Of a stretch of DNA of 64,000 nucleotides, positions 38,068-48,582 are shown one piece after another. Made by a program: the position numbers and the translations under genes. The notes below the pieces were generated by a model. That model searched no databases, was not told where the DNA came from, and saw only the letters and a list, made by a program, of their open reading frames with translations. This DNA is from Straminergon stramineum. Taxonomy: Eukaryota; Streptophyta; Bryopsida; Hypnales; Calliergonaceae. The stretch lies in contig OY987271.1 in the NCBI GenBank assembly GCA_963920665.1, forward strand, positions 21,145,350-21,209,349, written 5' to 3'. Every line of letters starts with the position of its first letter. The first letter of the stretch is position 1.

Positions 38068-40102
38068 CTATGCTGACCTTGTTCTGCTGATATCTTTGAA
38101 TGCGGGAGCTATAAAGCAAGCCATTAAGCATTCGTGCTCAAGAGGTCCTGGCACCCCAACCGTTTCAGGCCCTCCCCAAGTTTGACAAAACGCCACCACT
38201 GCAAACAATCCTGCTCTCATTGCCAATTCCACCTTTCTACTCTGTGGGCGTTCCGAATCTAGATTGTCAATCAAATGCAACACAGCTCGACGGGCTCCTT
38301 CCAAGCTAGCCATACCCAAACCAGCAGCCTTGGACACATCTTCTAAAGACGAGGATGGTTTAGATGGGTTGATATCTCCAACCAATACTTGTCGTACATC
38401 TGAAAGAGCTGTATGCCAAACTTCAGATTGTTCCAATGTAGCAGCGTGCCACATTGCTCTGCTGATGTTGGGCGATAACCACGAAGAGTCAACCATGCCA
38501 TCTTTGAAAGCTTTAAATGTCCACTTCCAAACATTCAACAAACTTTGAGGCTCATCAATTTCACCAGCCAAAGCCAAAGTAGCGGCCTGACCTAGTAGTT
38601 GGGAGAAGAGAACTGCTTCGAGCGCAGTCAATGAATAACAGGTCACGGGAGCAGATGTTGGCTCGCTTGGTGCTTCCAAACTACTTGCAATTGCAGTAGT
38701 GTCTGAAATGGAGGGATCCATAATTCTCTCCACCATGGACATTTCCTTTGGATATCTTCTCAGCAAATCTTGCAATGTTTGTAAGTTTGTGATACAATCC
38801 AATAATTGCTCATCGAGATGGCCACTCCCTTTGTGTTTCTTGCGCACTACATTCGACAAATCATGGAGATATTTCCCCCCACTTGCAAGTATAGCCATGG
38901 GCATAACGATGCACATAGCGATGATCCAACGGACAGCCTCAACCGATCGCTTCATCGTGTTGAAGTTCGACAACCTTCGCACCGTTCCCAATGCTAGCCA
39001 GTCCCGTCACAACAGCTTCAGCAATGCTACCCAGAATCAGATCCGTGATCACAAGGCAGGTCTGCATTACTGGACGAAGACCAAATTTTCTTAACCTACA
39101 CATTTCAGAGGATTGTTTATATACTTCGTCCGAAAGGTGGAACGCACGTCGACAGGTGAACACGTGGTAAAATAGCTCAAGACACCAAACCGACAAGCAC
39201 AAACATGCGGGCAAAGTTCTCTTCCCTTCCCTCCTCCATTCCCATTCCATGAGGGTTATGATGCTGAGAGCCAAGGTCACTTCACTCATTGCTAAATAGG
39301 AGTAATGGGCACTCAGAGTCGCCATGGAACCAAGCTTGGCCTTGAACTGGCGCTTGATGCTAAAGGCCACGGCGGGAATCACCGCGCTAGGCGTACTTCT
39401 AAAACTAACAGCTATGTCACAGCAATCTCGACCGATAGTGAATCCCCCTGGAATAGCACGTCGAGGCTTTCCCTCCAGTATTGATCTCCAGAAGAAGACA
39501 TTGTCTTCTAAGATTATGCCATTGGTGACCGATGTGACCTCAACTCGTTCCAGGTACGGGCTCCACTCTTTCTCCAACCAGGTCGCAACCGCTGCCAGAT
39601 GTTCACACTGTGTCTTGGAATCATCTTTGGTCTCGTCCCAGCTACTACAGTGCCATCCATGCAGGAAATGAAGTTTCATACCTTTCAGAACCACAACAGC
39701 TTGAAACAGGATCTGTTGTGCAGTCGATGAGGCTACAGATGTCCTCCTATACATAAGCCCCAACTGCAACCACGTGGAAAGCATCCACAGGACCCGCTTC
39801 CACGCCAGAGCATCTGTGTTGGGGTCATAGTTATCTGTCAATATGCTTGTGCACAAGCACCACAGCAACTGCTGCACACCAGTGTCATCCTGCGAAGCAA
39901 GTTCAGAGGCAGTAGTCGATGACAAAAACAAGGACAAACCAGCCAGACCAATCAAGGTTCTCAGGGAATACGAAGCTCTCTTCAAAACGCAGATATGCAC
40001 GAATGAGCTTACGAAAGCGAGGGCAACTGCAACGATCTGCCACGAAGGGATCTGCACAATGAAAGGTGCCAAAACGCCCAGTGGAACATGTCCTGCAGCC
40101 AT
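38068..40102 (-). CDS. Unrecognised multi-pass membrane protein, split into two overlapping frames
   Basis: Two long minus-strand frames overlap: 40102-38939 (387 codons from the first ATG, MAAGHVPLGVLAPF) and 38991-38068 (307 codons). They differ by one frame. The second continues where the first stops and holds further hydrophobic segments, so I read them as one ~680-aa gene with a frameshift in 38939-38991, or a sequencing error; two separate proteins cannot be excluded. Hydrophobic segments include IVAVALAFVSSFVHICVL and LIGLAGLSLFLS (N-terminus), YLAMSEVTLALSIITL and LPACLCLSVWCLELFYHVF (middle), CLVITDLILGSIAEAVV, and IIAMCIVMPMAILASG (start of the second frame). The C-terminal part is soluble and Trp/Leu-rich. 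No known domain is recognised. There is no good intron that would join the frames. A hairpin lies right after the stop. Confidence 0.6.
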
Positions 40103-40969
40103 AAGTATGCCCAATTGTAGCAGAGGGTCAGATTTTTTGTTTCAAACTTTTGATACCTGTCGTTTGCTCGTAAGCTTGATCCAACACTCTAAAGCAGGAA
40201 AACTATGCATGAAAGATGACCAGAAGTCATACTTTCATTGACAATTGGTGCAAGAACGATTTGTAGCTTTCAATCCCCCAACTGCTCCCCCAGACTGGAA
40301 TCAATTGGACTCCCCCTGACTGGAAATAATTGGACTCCCCCAGAACTGGAATCAGTTGGACTCCAGTAGAATAAGACTCTCTTCCCCCCGACTCTAATAT
40401 AATATTACTCCTTTCCCCCAATTGCGAAGAATTTACCAAGGCAATGCCGCAGTAGCAACCACATGCTGGAGCAGTGCCTCCGGTTCTCCCGGGCTGAGTA
40501 GTCAGGCCTAGCCGCCTAATAAAACGGCGTCCAATGGAGGCACGAGATCCTGCTCTGGAATCTGCTTTGCTCTGGTGCAGCTCGGCTCGATGCTGCAACG
40601 AACGTCGAGATGAGCCTCAAGCGGTGCAGGAGCGAGAGATGCCACTTAACATTCTTGAGGTTCATAGCACGGGGTCCCTTTCCTTCCCATGTCTTTCAGT
40701 GTAAACAATTATGAATGCATGGTAGCCCGGCGTTGTGAGCCACTGAAGAAGAATCATTTCCACTGTGACACGACAAGAAGCTAGGCTACGATTAGCTCTG
40801 ACACAGTCGCACTGGCACACATTTCGAGTAAAAGACCAACTCAAACCTTTTGACTGAGGACTGGCAGACTGTCGGTAACTCTTCTTCTTCTTTTTTAAAC
40901 AAATGAAACGAAATTTCCTTGCAAAGAAGAGAAAAACAAAACCGCCAGCCGCATCGGTAACTCTTCCAA
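40103..40969. other. Intergenic spacer and probable 5' region of the membrane-protein gene
   Basis: No additional gene is supported. At 40285-40365 there are three imperfect copies of a ~30-bp unit built on CCCCAGACTGGAATCAATTG (variants TGACTGGAAATAATTGG and AGAACTGGAATCAGTTGG). The motif AAACAAATGAAACGAAA at 40898-40914 resembles a phrase repeated at 60500, 61500 and 61950. Confidence 0.55.
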
Positions 40970-41388
40970 ATTCTCAAATGACTCAGATACAGACTGTAAT
41001 GACATTTACTCCCGGAATCCAGCCCGGTGACCAGTCATTTCGGTCACAGAAAGTCGTCCACAACGTCACTCACAAGCCCCAATCTTGCTGCCCAAGCACA
41101 CATCATTTGCAACTCACTATAAATCAAACCCCCCAATTTCCATCGAAATCAGAGTTGGTAGGAAAGTAGCCCTAGATCGACTTGAAGCATTCGCTTAATT
41201 TCGACATATACTTAGCCCGGATTCTCGTTGTGGCTTCATCAATACTTAGTTCACATTCTGGATTGTTGATTAGAGGATTGAAGTGGTCGCAATTTCGCTT
41301 GAGGGTTCGAAGACTGAAGTGCTGGTAAGCTTGCGTAATTTGGTAATTTGAGAACTGCAGAACAAGTAGAGAAGCGCAAGCTATCGCC

Positions 41389-42024
41389 ATGAGGCGGGAG
41401 GGTCGCGTGCGAGGAAAGCCCACCAGCAAGAGCCGCGTCACTGGGCGTTGCAGATGCCGTGACTGCCGCGACTACCCCGCCGATAAGTCTCGCTCCAAGC
41501 GCATGGGCAGGTACAAACGCCTCGCAGTCGACGTGCTCAACAACCCTTCTCTCGCTGAATTCCACCTCCAGCCGTCACTGAAAAAACTTCACAGTGCTCC
41601 TCTTCGTGACATAATGGATTGTGAAATTGATGAACAATTTCGTCATGCCGACGTGAGGATCTACTTTGCCACTGTGAATGGCGCGATCAACGCTGCCTTT
41701 TCGAGAATGCACGGAGGTTTGGGGTTTAATCGGGAGATGGAGGAGACGGCGGCCATGGCATTCGAGCTTGCGAGTGGCACAATTGTGACTGGCGATGGCG
41801 CCGAAGTAATTCCTGCCATTGAAGAGGCATTCCACAGAGAGTTCGGGATCTATGAGAATGCCGTGGAAGGTTCCGACTTCTCTGTGACTCGCTTCGCTAG
41901 AAGGTGGGGATCTGTTCTTAGCGAGGAAAGCTGGTCCGATGTTGAGCTCTTGAAATCCAGCTCGCAGGAGGACGACTGGACTATGGTGGACGACGGTGAC
42001 GTGAGAAGTGTTGACCCTTCTTGA
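41389..42024 (+). CDS. Unrecognised basic/acidic small protein, copy B (211 aa)
   Basis: The start is MRREGRVRGKPTSKSRVTGR, preceded by GCGCAAGCTATCGCC, which is also found before copy C. The N-terminus is basic with a small Cys cluster (CRCRDCRD, residues 24-31) and a second basic run (KSRSKRMGRYKR). The middle is neutral. A conserved core IPAIEEAFHREFGIYENAVE precedes an acidic C-terminus with WGSV (W173), WSDV (W182) and WTMV (W197). The last two follow acidic residues (EES, EDD) as in LIR motifs; that function is inference. From about codon 100 to the stop the nucleotide sequence looks identical to copy C by eye, including third positions. It is a single exon with no signal peptide. Compared with copy C it lacks five residues in the Cys-rich segment. 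The family is unknown to me. Confidence 0.8.
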   Translation: MRREGRVRGKPTSKSRVTGRCRCRDCRDYPADKSRSKRMGRYKRLAVDVLNNPSLAEFHLQPSLKKLHSAPLRDIMDCEIDEQFRHADVRIYFATVNGAINAAFSRMHGGLGFNREMEETAAMAFELASGTIVTGDGAEVIPAIEEAFHREFGIYENAVEGSDFSVTRFARRWGSVLSEESWSDVELLKSSSQEDDWTMVDDGDVRSVDPS

Positions 42025-44155
42025 CAAATGCTTGATCATTTTTTCGATCACGAGCAGAGTTTCGTCAGTTTTGTTTGGAGTCCGCAATCTGCACAACAAT
42101 CCCGCATCGTCTACTCTTTGCGGAACTCATTCAGACCAATATGGATGATCGATTCTTGCTGCAACATGGATTGGCCGGTTCGTACGATTGAGGGCCCGGA
42201 ACCCTAAACTTAAGTGACAGTTCACGATTCGCACCCCCGAGATTCTTCTGTTTGCTAATTTCCAAATCCAACTTCGCGCGATTACAAATGAGTCCAAGAA
42301 TCTCTCTAAAATTACAAGACCCCTTGTAGAAACTTTGCCCAGATCACCTTCCTCCTCAGAACACAAAGATTAGGGTTTCTAACGTGCTGTAGACTCCAGC
42401 ATGCTGCAGGGTTTCTTACTTCAAGCCCGATGCCTTGAAGACCTTCAGAGATGAAGACCGCCTATCTCAACTTCAAGAAGCTCTTCAAGATCCTCATACA
42501 TCGCAAATCCTAGGGGGTAGAGTGCAAAGCATTTCTTATAAGGTTGAAAAGGGTGTCACTGATGCTTAGTTTGTATAAAGTAGGGTCCGCTATGCTTTGG
42601 ATAGGGCTTTGTAGAATTGCTCAGAACCTATATATTGTTCTAAATCAAAACTCTAGTTGTAAAGCATATCCACCTCCACTAGGCCCGTGCACACAAGGCT
42701 TATAGGGCCCATGCGATGTCACATATGAGGGCCACACTTGTTAGCGTGCAACAACCCTCACGAAATCTGAAACTTCATGCCCTCACGGAATTCTCACTGT
42801 GCCACTTGGTCTGATTAATATTCTTTAAACCATGGAATACAAGATCTACCTCTAAACTAGGACTTCAATGACTTTGCACCAACAAAACCCTATTTTCACC
42901 CCCACCATCCACCTTGGTTTTATCTAGAGGTAGTATGCAAGGATATTGGGTGATGTTAAAAAAGGGTAGGTGGCAGGATAAGCACTTGATGCTCAAGCGT
43001 TGTGGTGAGAGGTTCAGAGGTAGGGGCCACCCTATGAATGTTCCAACCTTCACTAAGCCCTCACTTGTCCTCATGTTCACAACCCTACTGCTTGAGAAGT
43101 GTTTGCTACACAACCTTATTATACTAGACTAGTCCTAGGGCCAGATGGAATTTCATTGAATGGATGTATTTCATAACATATTTTACACAATACTCAATTG
43201 AATTCAATCCATTCCTTATGGATATACGATTTGGCACCAATTGAGGTGACATGTACCAAATAAAACAATTAGAACTTGCAATTATATGCTCTTGTGATCT
43301 GCAAAGACTATAATGCAAAACTAAATAATTCTATTGCTTAGAACTTCTATTTCTTTGTGGGTACTCCATTCCACTATGTTTCCATTTTTAGACACCAATA
43401 TACCCACTTGGAAATTGTCTCTGATCTTAATGGTGATATTACAAGAATTGCAAACATCTTCTACAATTGCCACTAAGAGCACCGGCACCCAAGCGCACTG
43501 CCTTAGTGACTCTTCATAGGCACTCACAAGAATCCTTGCCCCACCATTACTCTCCCAACAAAAACTTGCAAAATGGGCTCTTTAAAAATAATGTGGCCAT
43601 TCAACTATTTAGGGCCTTTCAATTGTTGATTCAAATCCGAGGATTCAAGAGAACCTAGTCAATGAAGACAATTGGTAAAAAGGAACAATAGTCATTACCA
43701 CATGGCCATTGAAAGAAGAGGAACAATGTGAGAATTGGAACGATACCATGAAGCAACTTTGCAGTGCAACCTCCACACTATAGGGAGGTGTGGAATTGTC
43801 AAACGGCCTCCACCCATGACCCCTAACGGATTGTCCCAAACCCTTCTAGTGTGTTATTTGTGGTGCACCTTGATGGTGAAGCTCTAATTAACACAAATGT
43901 GTGGAGCTCGCCATAATATATAGTTTTAGACCTACCTATTACTATGTGTATGATGAATTGAGTTTACAATGACTATATTGACTCCTAATTAGTTATGTGG
44001 TAGGTGGTTAGGTAGGTTTATCCTAAAAGGCAAGTATTTAGCAAGACTAAGTTTGAATAAATATCTACCATATAGAGATCAACAAGTACCACCAAGAATA
44101 GTTTTTGTTATTTCCATTGATATTGGTTGCATGATCCAACCATTGAAGATATATT
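42025..44155. other. 3' flank of copy B within the duplicated block, no further gene
   Basis: A plant telo-box-like TTAGGGTTT is at 42372-42380. At 43330-43500 a minus-strand frame (CNSCNITIKIRDNFQVGILV) matches a similar frame in block 2 at 48040-48150 (CNSCNITIEIRNSSQVGTLV). Both are short, interrupted and unrecognised, and may be remains of a gene that was part of the duplicated unit. Confidence 0.45.
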
Positions 44156-46232
44156 GGGCCACTTGAAAGTATAGCCTTGTTGTAGAAATAACATCCCTCG
44201 CTACTCCTTTAGTCAGCCTTTGTTTTTCCAATCTTAGCTTTGTATTTGGGTGGCTCCACAAATTTGATTGAGGCTACTAAATTTGAAAATTTTGAATTAC
44301 AACTTGTTACTTAGTTCAGAAAAGAATTAGTACCCATAGCGGCACAACTCAACAAGTTTTTTTCATAGCAATGCTCTATTCTCTCAATATTTAAGGTATT
44401 TGCTCCTAATTGGGACTTGTTTATAAAATTGATCTTTACATAGCCTTTCCTAAAATGTGAAGCCTTTATTCATAAGAGCCTACAATTGATTTTGGGCACA
44501 TAATTTTAGCACTTTGAAAATTCATATTTTCTTCATGTGGTGTTCAAAAAAGGATTCTAAAGGATCCAAATCCTCCCTTTGACACCCAATAGTACCCAAC
44601 AAAAACCTTATTGATAGTTGAAGTATATGAACTATGTATAGATGCTTTTGAGGACAATTTTAGATGTTGTTAGACTTGAGTCCATTTCTACCATTTACAA
44701 GATCTAAGTAATGTAGCCTCATCTAATTGCACCAATTTTTTTGTTCCACCAGAGTTGTTTTTGGACCATCTTCACCTAAAACTACTATAAGCTCCCAAGA
44801 ACAATCAATGGAAGTTCAAGTATTTTTGAGCTTCAAGAATGATTGTTTAAATGGTGCTTAATGGCATGAGTAAATCCCCTATGTGTTCAACTTTGAAAAT
44901 TGATTTCATTGGATATTGTATAAGTGCTAGAAAATTGGGGTTGTTTTCTCTCAAAGAAGCTATTCAATCTTAAAAAATCATCATTCAGATCGCCCACTTA
45001 TTAGGGACAAAAAAGTGGTGTTTGGGGATGCTTTTAGCTCAAAAAATGTTGTGTCCCAAACCACGACCCTAGCTAATTAGTTTGACTCAACCAATTTTTT
45101 TTGTTAATGCATTGGTAGAGCAATTTACACCCTAAAATGCATGTAGGTAAGGAAAAAATGGATTTGATCATTCACATGTGTATGTTCATCCACAACATTA
45201 TCTATTATTTGTACTTTCATCCAAATGTTGACAAATCTAATATTTATAAGGGGAAGGATTTGGCTATTTCATCCATTTTGTCACCCATTTTTCTTAGTCT
45301 TAACCTCGAAAGGACAAGACCTATTACCAAGATACTTTGTCAAAAATGATTTGATTTTTGGATCAATTGGTGCATTCTTCATCTCTACAATAATCTAGAA
45401 AGTCATCTATTGACCACTTTTTAGCCTATGAAGTATTTTAGGGTTAACCATGTAAGGATGTTGCAAACTTAAAAGGTAAAAAGTTTGATGGATGAATTTT
45501 TGTTAGCTATAGAAACAAAAAATGCACATATTGGTCTAGTAATTGGAGTATTTTGGTGACTACCTTTCATGGTCACTTCTTTCCAAAGTTAAAGTATCCA
45601 AACCTGTTCCCAAACAAGGAAAAATACTAGCAAAAATCCGACTTTGACTAAGGTAGAAGCACCTAAATGCGACACTTATTTTGGATCTCTTGATATGGAG
45701 GGTGCGTACAAGAAAAAATTATGTGCGTGTGTTAGGAAATGATTTAGGAAACCAACAAAATTGGTTTCGTATTTTTCGGAGCTTGTAGGAACATTATATA
45801 AATTTTTGAAAAGAACTTTGTAGATGTACCTATTCTGGACACTAGACTAATACCAAAGTGGGCACAAAAACACCCATAAGCGACACACTCTAAACTTGGA
45901 TCAAGTGTGGGTGATTGGCTACTTCTTGGAAGAATGACAACTTCTTGGAACCCCACATGTCTACTTTAGAACCCCACTTGTCTACTTTAGAACCCCACTT
46001 GTCTACTTTGCATCCACAAGCACTTGGATTTAGGTTGTTTTTTAGGTGTCTGTAAACGACTGGTGTTACATTGGGGCGCTTCTACCTTAATCTGGCTAGT
46101 CTGTATAGTCCAACTCCGAATTGAATCACGAATCTTGCATTCCAAGTTTGCCAAACGGAGACCAGCTTCCAGTCTTCAAACCCACAATCCTCACAGCCAT
46201 TGTCTGTTGGTTGGAGTCAACTAGCGAAAAAT
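44156..46232. other. Spacer between the two duplicated blocks
   Basis: No gene is supported. At 45305-45390 is a sequence that occurs inverted at 52113-52200. At 45948-46010 a 21-bp unit (GAACCCCACTTGTCTACTTT) is repeated three times in tandem. Confidence 0.55.
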
Positions 46233-48425
46233 CACTATTCTCAAATGAATCAGATGCAGACAACGTCACTGTTGAGAAAGCTCCAATCTTGTTGCCCAAG
46301 AAACTTCATTTGCAAGTCATCTTACTCACTGTAAACCAACCCCCCAATTTCCATCGAAATCGGTACAGTAGCGTAGAAAAATAGACCCAAGACTTGAAGC
46401 AGTTTCTTAGCTTGATCTATGCCGAGTTCATTCTCGCATGTAAATTAGAAGGCTGAAGTGTTCGCATTCTCGCTTGTTGATTCGAAGATTGAAGTGGTCG
46501 CAATTTCGCTTGAGGGTTTGAAGATTAAAGTGTTCGTAAGCTTGCGTAATTTGGTAATTTGAGAACTGCAGAACAAGTAGAGAAGCGCAAGCTATCGCCA
46601 TGAGGCGGGAGGGTCGCGTGCGAGGAAAGCCCACCAGCAAGAGCCGCGTCACTGGGCGTTGCAGGTCGGGCAAGACGCGATGCCGCAGCTGCCGCGACCA
46701 CCCCGCCGATAAGTCTCGCTCCAAGCGCATGGGCAGGTACAAACGCCTCGCAGTCGACGTGCTCAACAACCCTTCTCTCGCTGAATTCCGCCTCCAGCCG
46801 TCACTGAAAAAACTTCACAGTGCTCCTCTTCGTGACATAATGGGTCTTGAAATTGATGAACAATTTCGTCATGCCGACGTGAGGATCTACTTTGCCACTG
46901 TGAACGGCGCGATCAACGCTGCCTTTTCGAGAATGCACGGAGGTTTGGGGTTTAATCGGGAGATGGAGGAGACGGCGGCCATGGCATTCGAGCTTGCGAG
47001 TGGCACAATTGTGACTGGCGATGGCGCCGAAGTAATTCCTGCCATTGAAGAGGCATTCCACAGAGAGTTCGGGATCTATGAGAATGCCGTGGAAGGTTCC
47101 GACTTCTCTGTGACTCGCTTCGCTAGAAGGTGGGGATCTGTTCTTAGCGAGGAAAGCTGGTCCGATGTTGAGCTCTTGAAATCCAGCTCGCAGGAGGACG
47201 ACTGGACTATGGTGGACGACGGTGACGTGAGAAGTGTTGACCCTTCTTGACAAATGCTTGATCTTTTTTTCGATCACGAGCAGAGTTTCGTCAGTTTTGT
47301 TTGGAGTCCGCAATCTGCACAACAATCCCGCATCGTCTACTCTTTGCGGAACTCTTCGCGGAATTCTTTGCAATTACTGGCGAGGAGGCATGGAGTCTAT
47401 ATCTATATTCAGGGCCTGGAACCCTAAAACCCGAGGGATGTCACAGGTTACGATTTGCACCCCCGAAATTCAGCTTTGCGCGATTACGTATGAGTCCCAG
47501 AATCTCTTTCAAAGTACAAGAGCCCTTGTAGGAACTTTGGCCTGATCACCTTCTTTCTCAGAACACGAGGCTTCTATTGTGCCACTCATCATTCCAGCAC
47601 TCTTAGTTCAAGCCTGATGCTTGTAGACCTTCACAGATGAAGACCTCCAAATTTTACTTAAGGATGCTCTTCAAGACCCAAATAAATCACGAATCCTACG
47701 AAGCAGCGTGAGTAGAGTTTGAGATAATGTTGAAAAAAAATGGCACTGACACGTAGTTTTAATGAATTAGGTTCAAAACTCTAGTTATAAAGCATATCCA
47801 CTGTTTGGGTGTAAGTTGCACAACCTCATTTGCTTTGTACTCGACAAATATAATTCATAATACATCGTATGCAATGCTCATTCTAGATCAATCCACTCCA
47901 TCCACTCCACAAGGATGTAGACTCTGGCAGCAATTGAGGTGACATGTGCCAAACAAACAGTTAGAGCCTGCAATTATTGGCTCTTGTGATCTGCAAAGAC
48001 TGTTAATGCAGGACTAGATAATTCTGCTGCTTTGAACTTTTGTTTCCTCGTGGGTAATATACTCCATTTCACTGTGTTTCCATTCTCGGACACCAATGTA
48101 CCCACTTGGGAACTGTTTCTTATCTCGATGGTGATATTGCAAGAATTGCAAGCAACTTCTCTTTCTACAACTGCCACTGATACAGATGTGAGTGAAGCTT
48201 GCCACTAAATATTTCTTAGACCTACCTACCACCATGTGTGATGAATTGAGTGCGGTAACTCTGTTGAACCCTGATTAGTGATGTGGTAGGTGGTTAAGTT
48301 AGGTTTACTCTGAAAGGCAGGTAGTTAGCAAGACTAAGCTTCACAAATAAACAGCACAAAGAACAGTTTCTGTTGTTTCCACTGACATTGCTTGCATGTG
48401 CTGCACCACCATTGAAGCTCAGTCA
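46233..48425. repeat. Segmental duplication block 2 (contains gene copy C)
   Basis: This is the partner of the block at 40970-44155, in the same orientation, with the shared landmarks listed there. It ends about 160 bp before the start codon of the Mpv17-family gene. In the 5' leader, a ~35-bp unit with GAAGTG.TCGCA..TTCGCTTG appears about three times (46445-46547) against two in block 1. Confidence 0.85.
46600..47250 (+). CDS. Unrecognised basic/acidic small protein, copy C (216 aa)
   Basis: This is the same protein as copy B except for a five-residue insertion in the Cys-rich segment (CRSGKTRCRSCRD against CRCRDCRD) and a few substitutions before residue 80. The basic N-terminus (MRREGRVRGK), the core AIEEAFHREFGIYENAVEG and the acidic C-terminus with WGSV, WSDV and WTMV (W178, W187, W202) are all kept. 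The C-terminal coding half and the first ~100 bases of 3' flank look identical to copy B at the nucleotide level, whereas more distant flanks differ clearly. It is a single exon with no targeting signal. Intact frames in three copies argue that the protein is used. The function is unknown; an ATG8-binding role is only a motif-based suggestion. Confidence 0.8.
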   Translation: MRREGRVRGKPTSKSRVTGRCRSGKTRCRSCRDHPADKSRSKRMGRYKRLAVDVLNNPSLAEFRLQPSLKKLHSAPLRDIMGLEIDEQFRHADVRIYFATVNGAINAAFSRMHGGLGFNREMEETAAMAFELASGTIVTGDGAEVIPAIEEAFHREFGIYENAVEGSDFSVTRFARRWGSVLSEESWSDVELLKSSSQEDDWTMVDDGDVRSVDPS

Positions 48426-48582
48426 TCAACATACTGCTTCATCTTCCCCCAAACACGCAAAATTCTGCAACGATGCATACACAGACAGACATTCCATCCT
48501 TTTTTTAAGTGTGCGGGAAATTGTGCCTTAAATTGCAACCACTGCTGGAGATGAGCTTGCTGCCGATACCTGGCCCCTCAGC

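Larger units (their letters stand above)
40970..44155. repeat. Segmental duplication block 1 (contains gene copy B)
   Basis: This block is paralogous to 46233-48425. Shared landmarks in order are CTCAAATGA.TCAGAT, CAATTTCCATCGAAATC, gene copies B/C, the GATCACGAGCAGAGTTTCGT 3' flank, AATTGAGGTGACATGT, TGGTGATATT.CAAGAATTG and TGATGTGGTAGGTGGTTA. Block 1 carries an extra ~600 bp (about 42560-43150) that block 2 lacks. Its right half is poorer in G and C than block 2, with many C/G to T/A differences. Confidence 0.85.

Noticed and set aside
41575..42099. Minus-strand ORFs opposite gene copies B and C (also 46801-47373)
   Set aside because: They lie antisense to the plus-strand genes. The plus frame is the one that stays open in copy A and carries the conserved start context.
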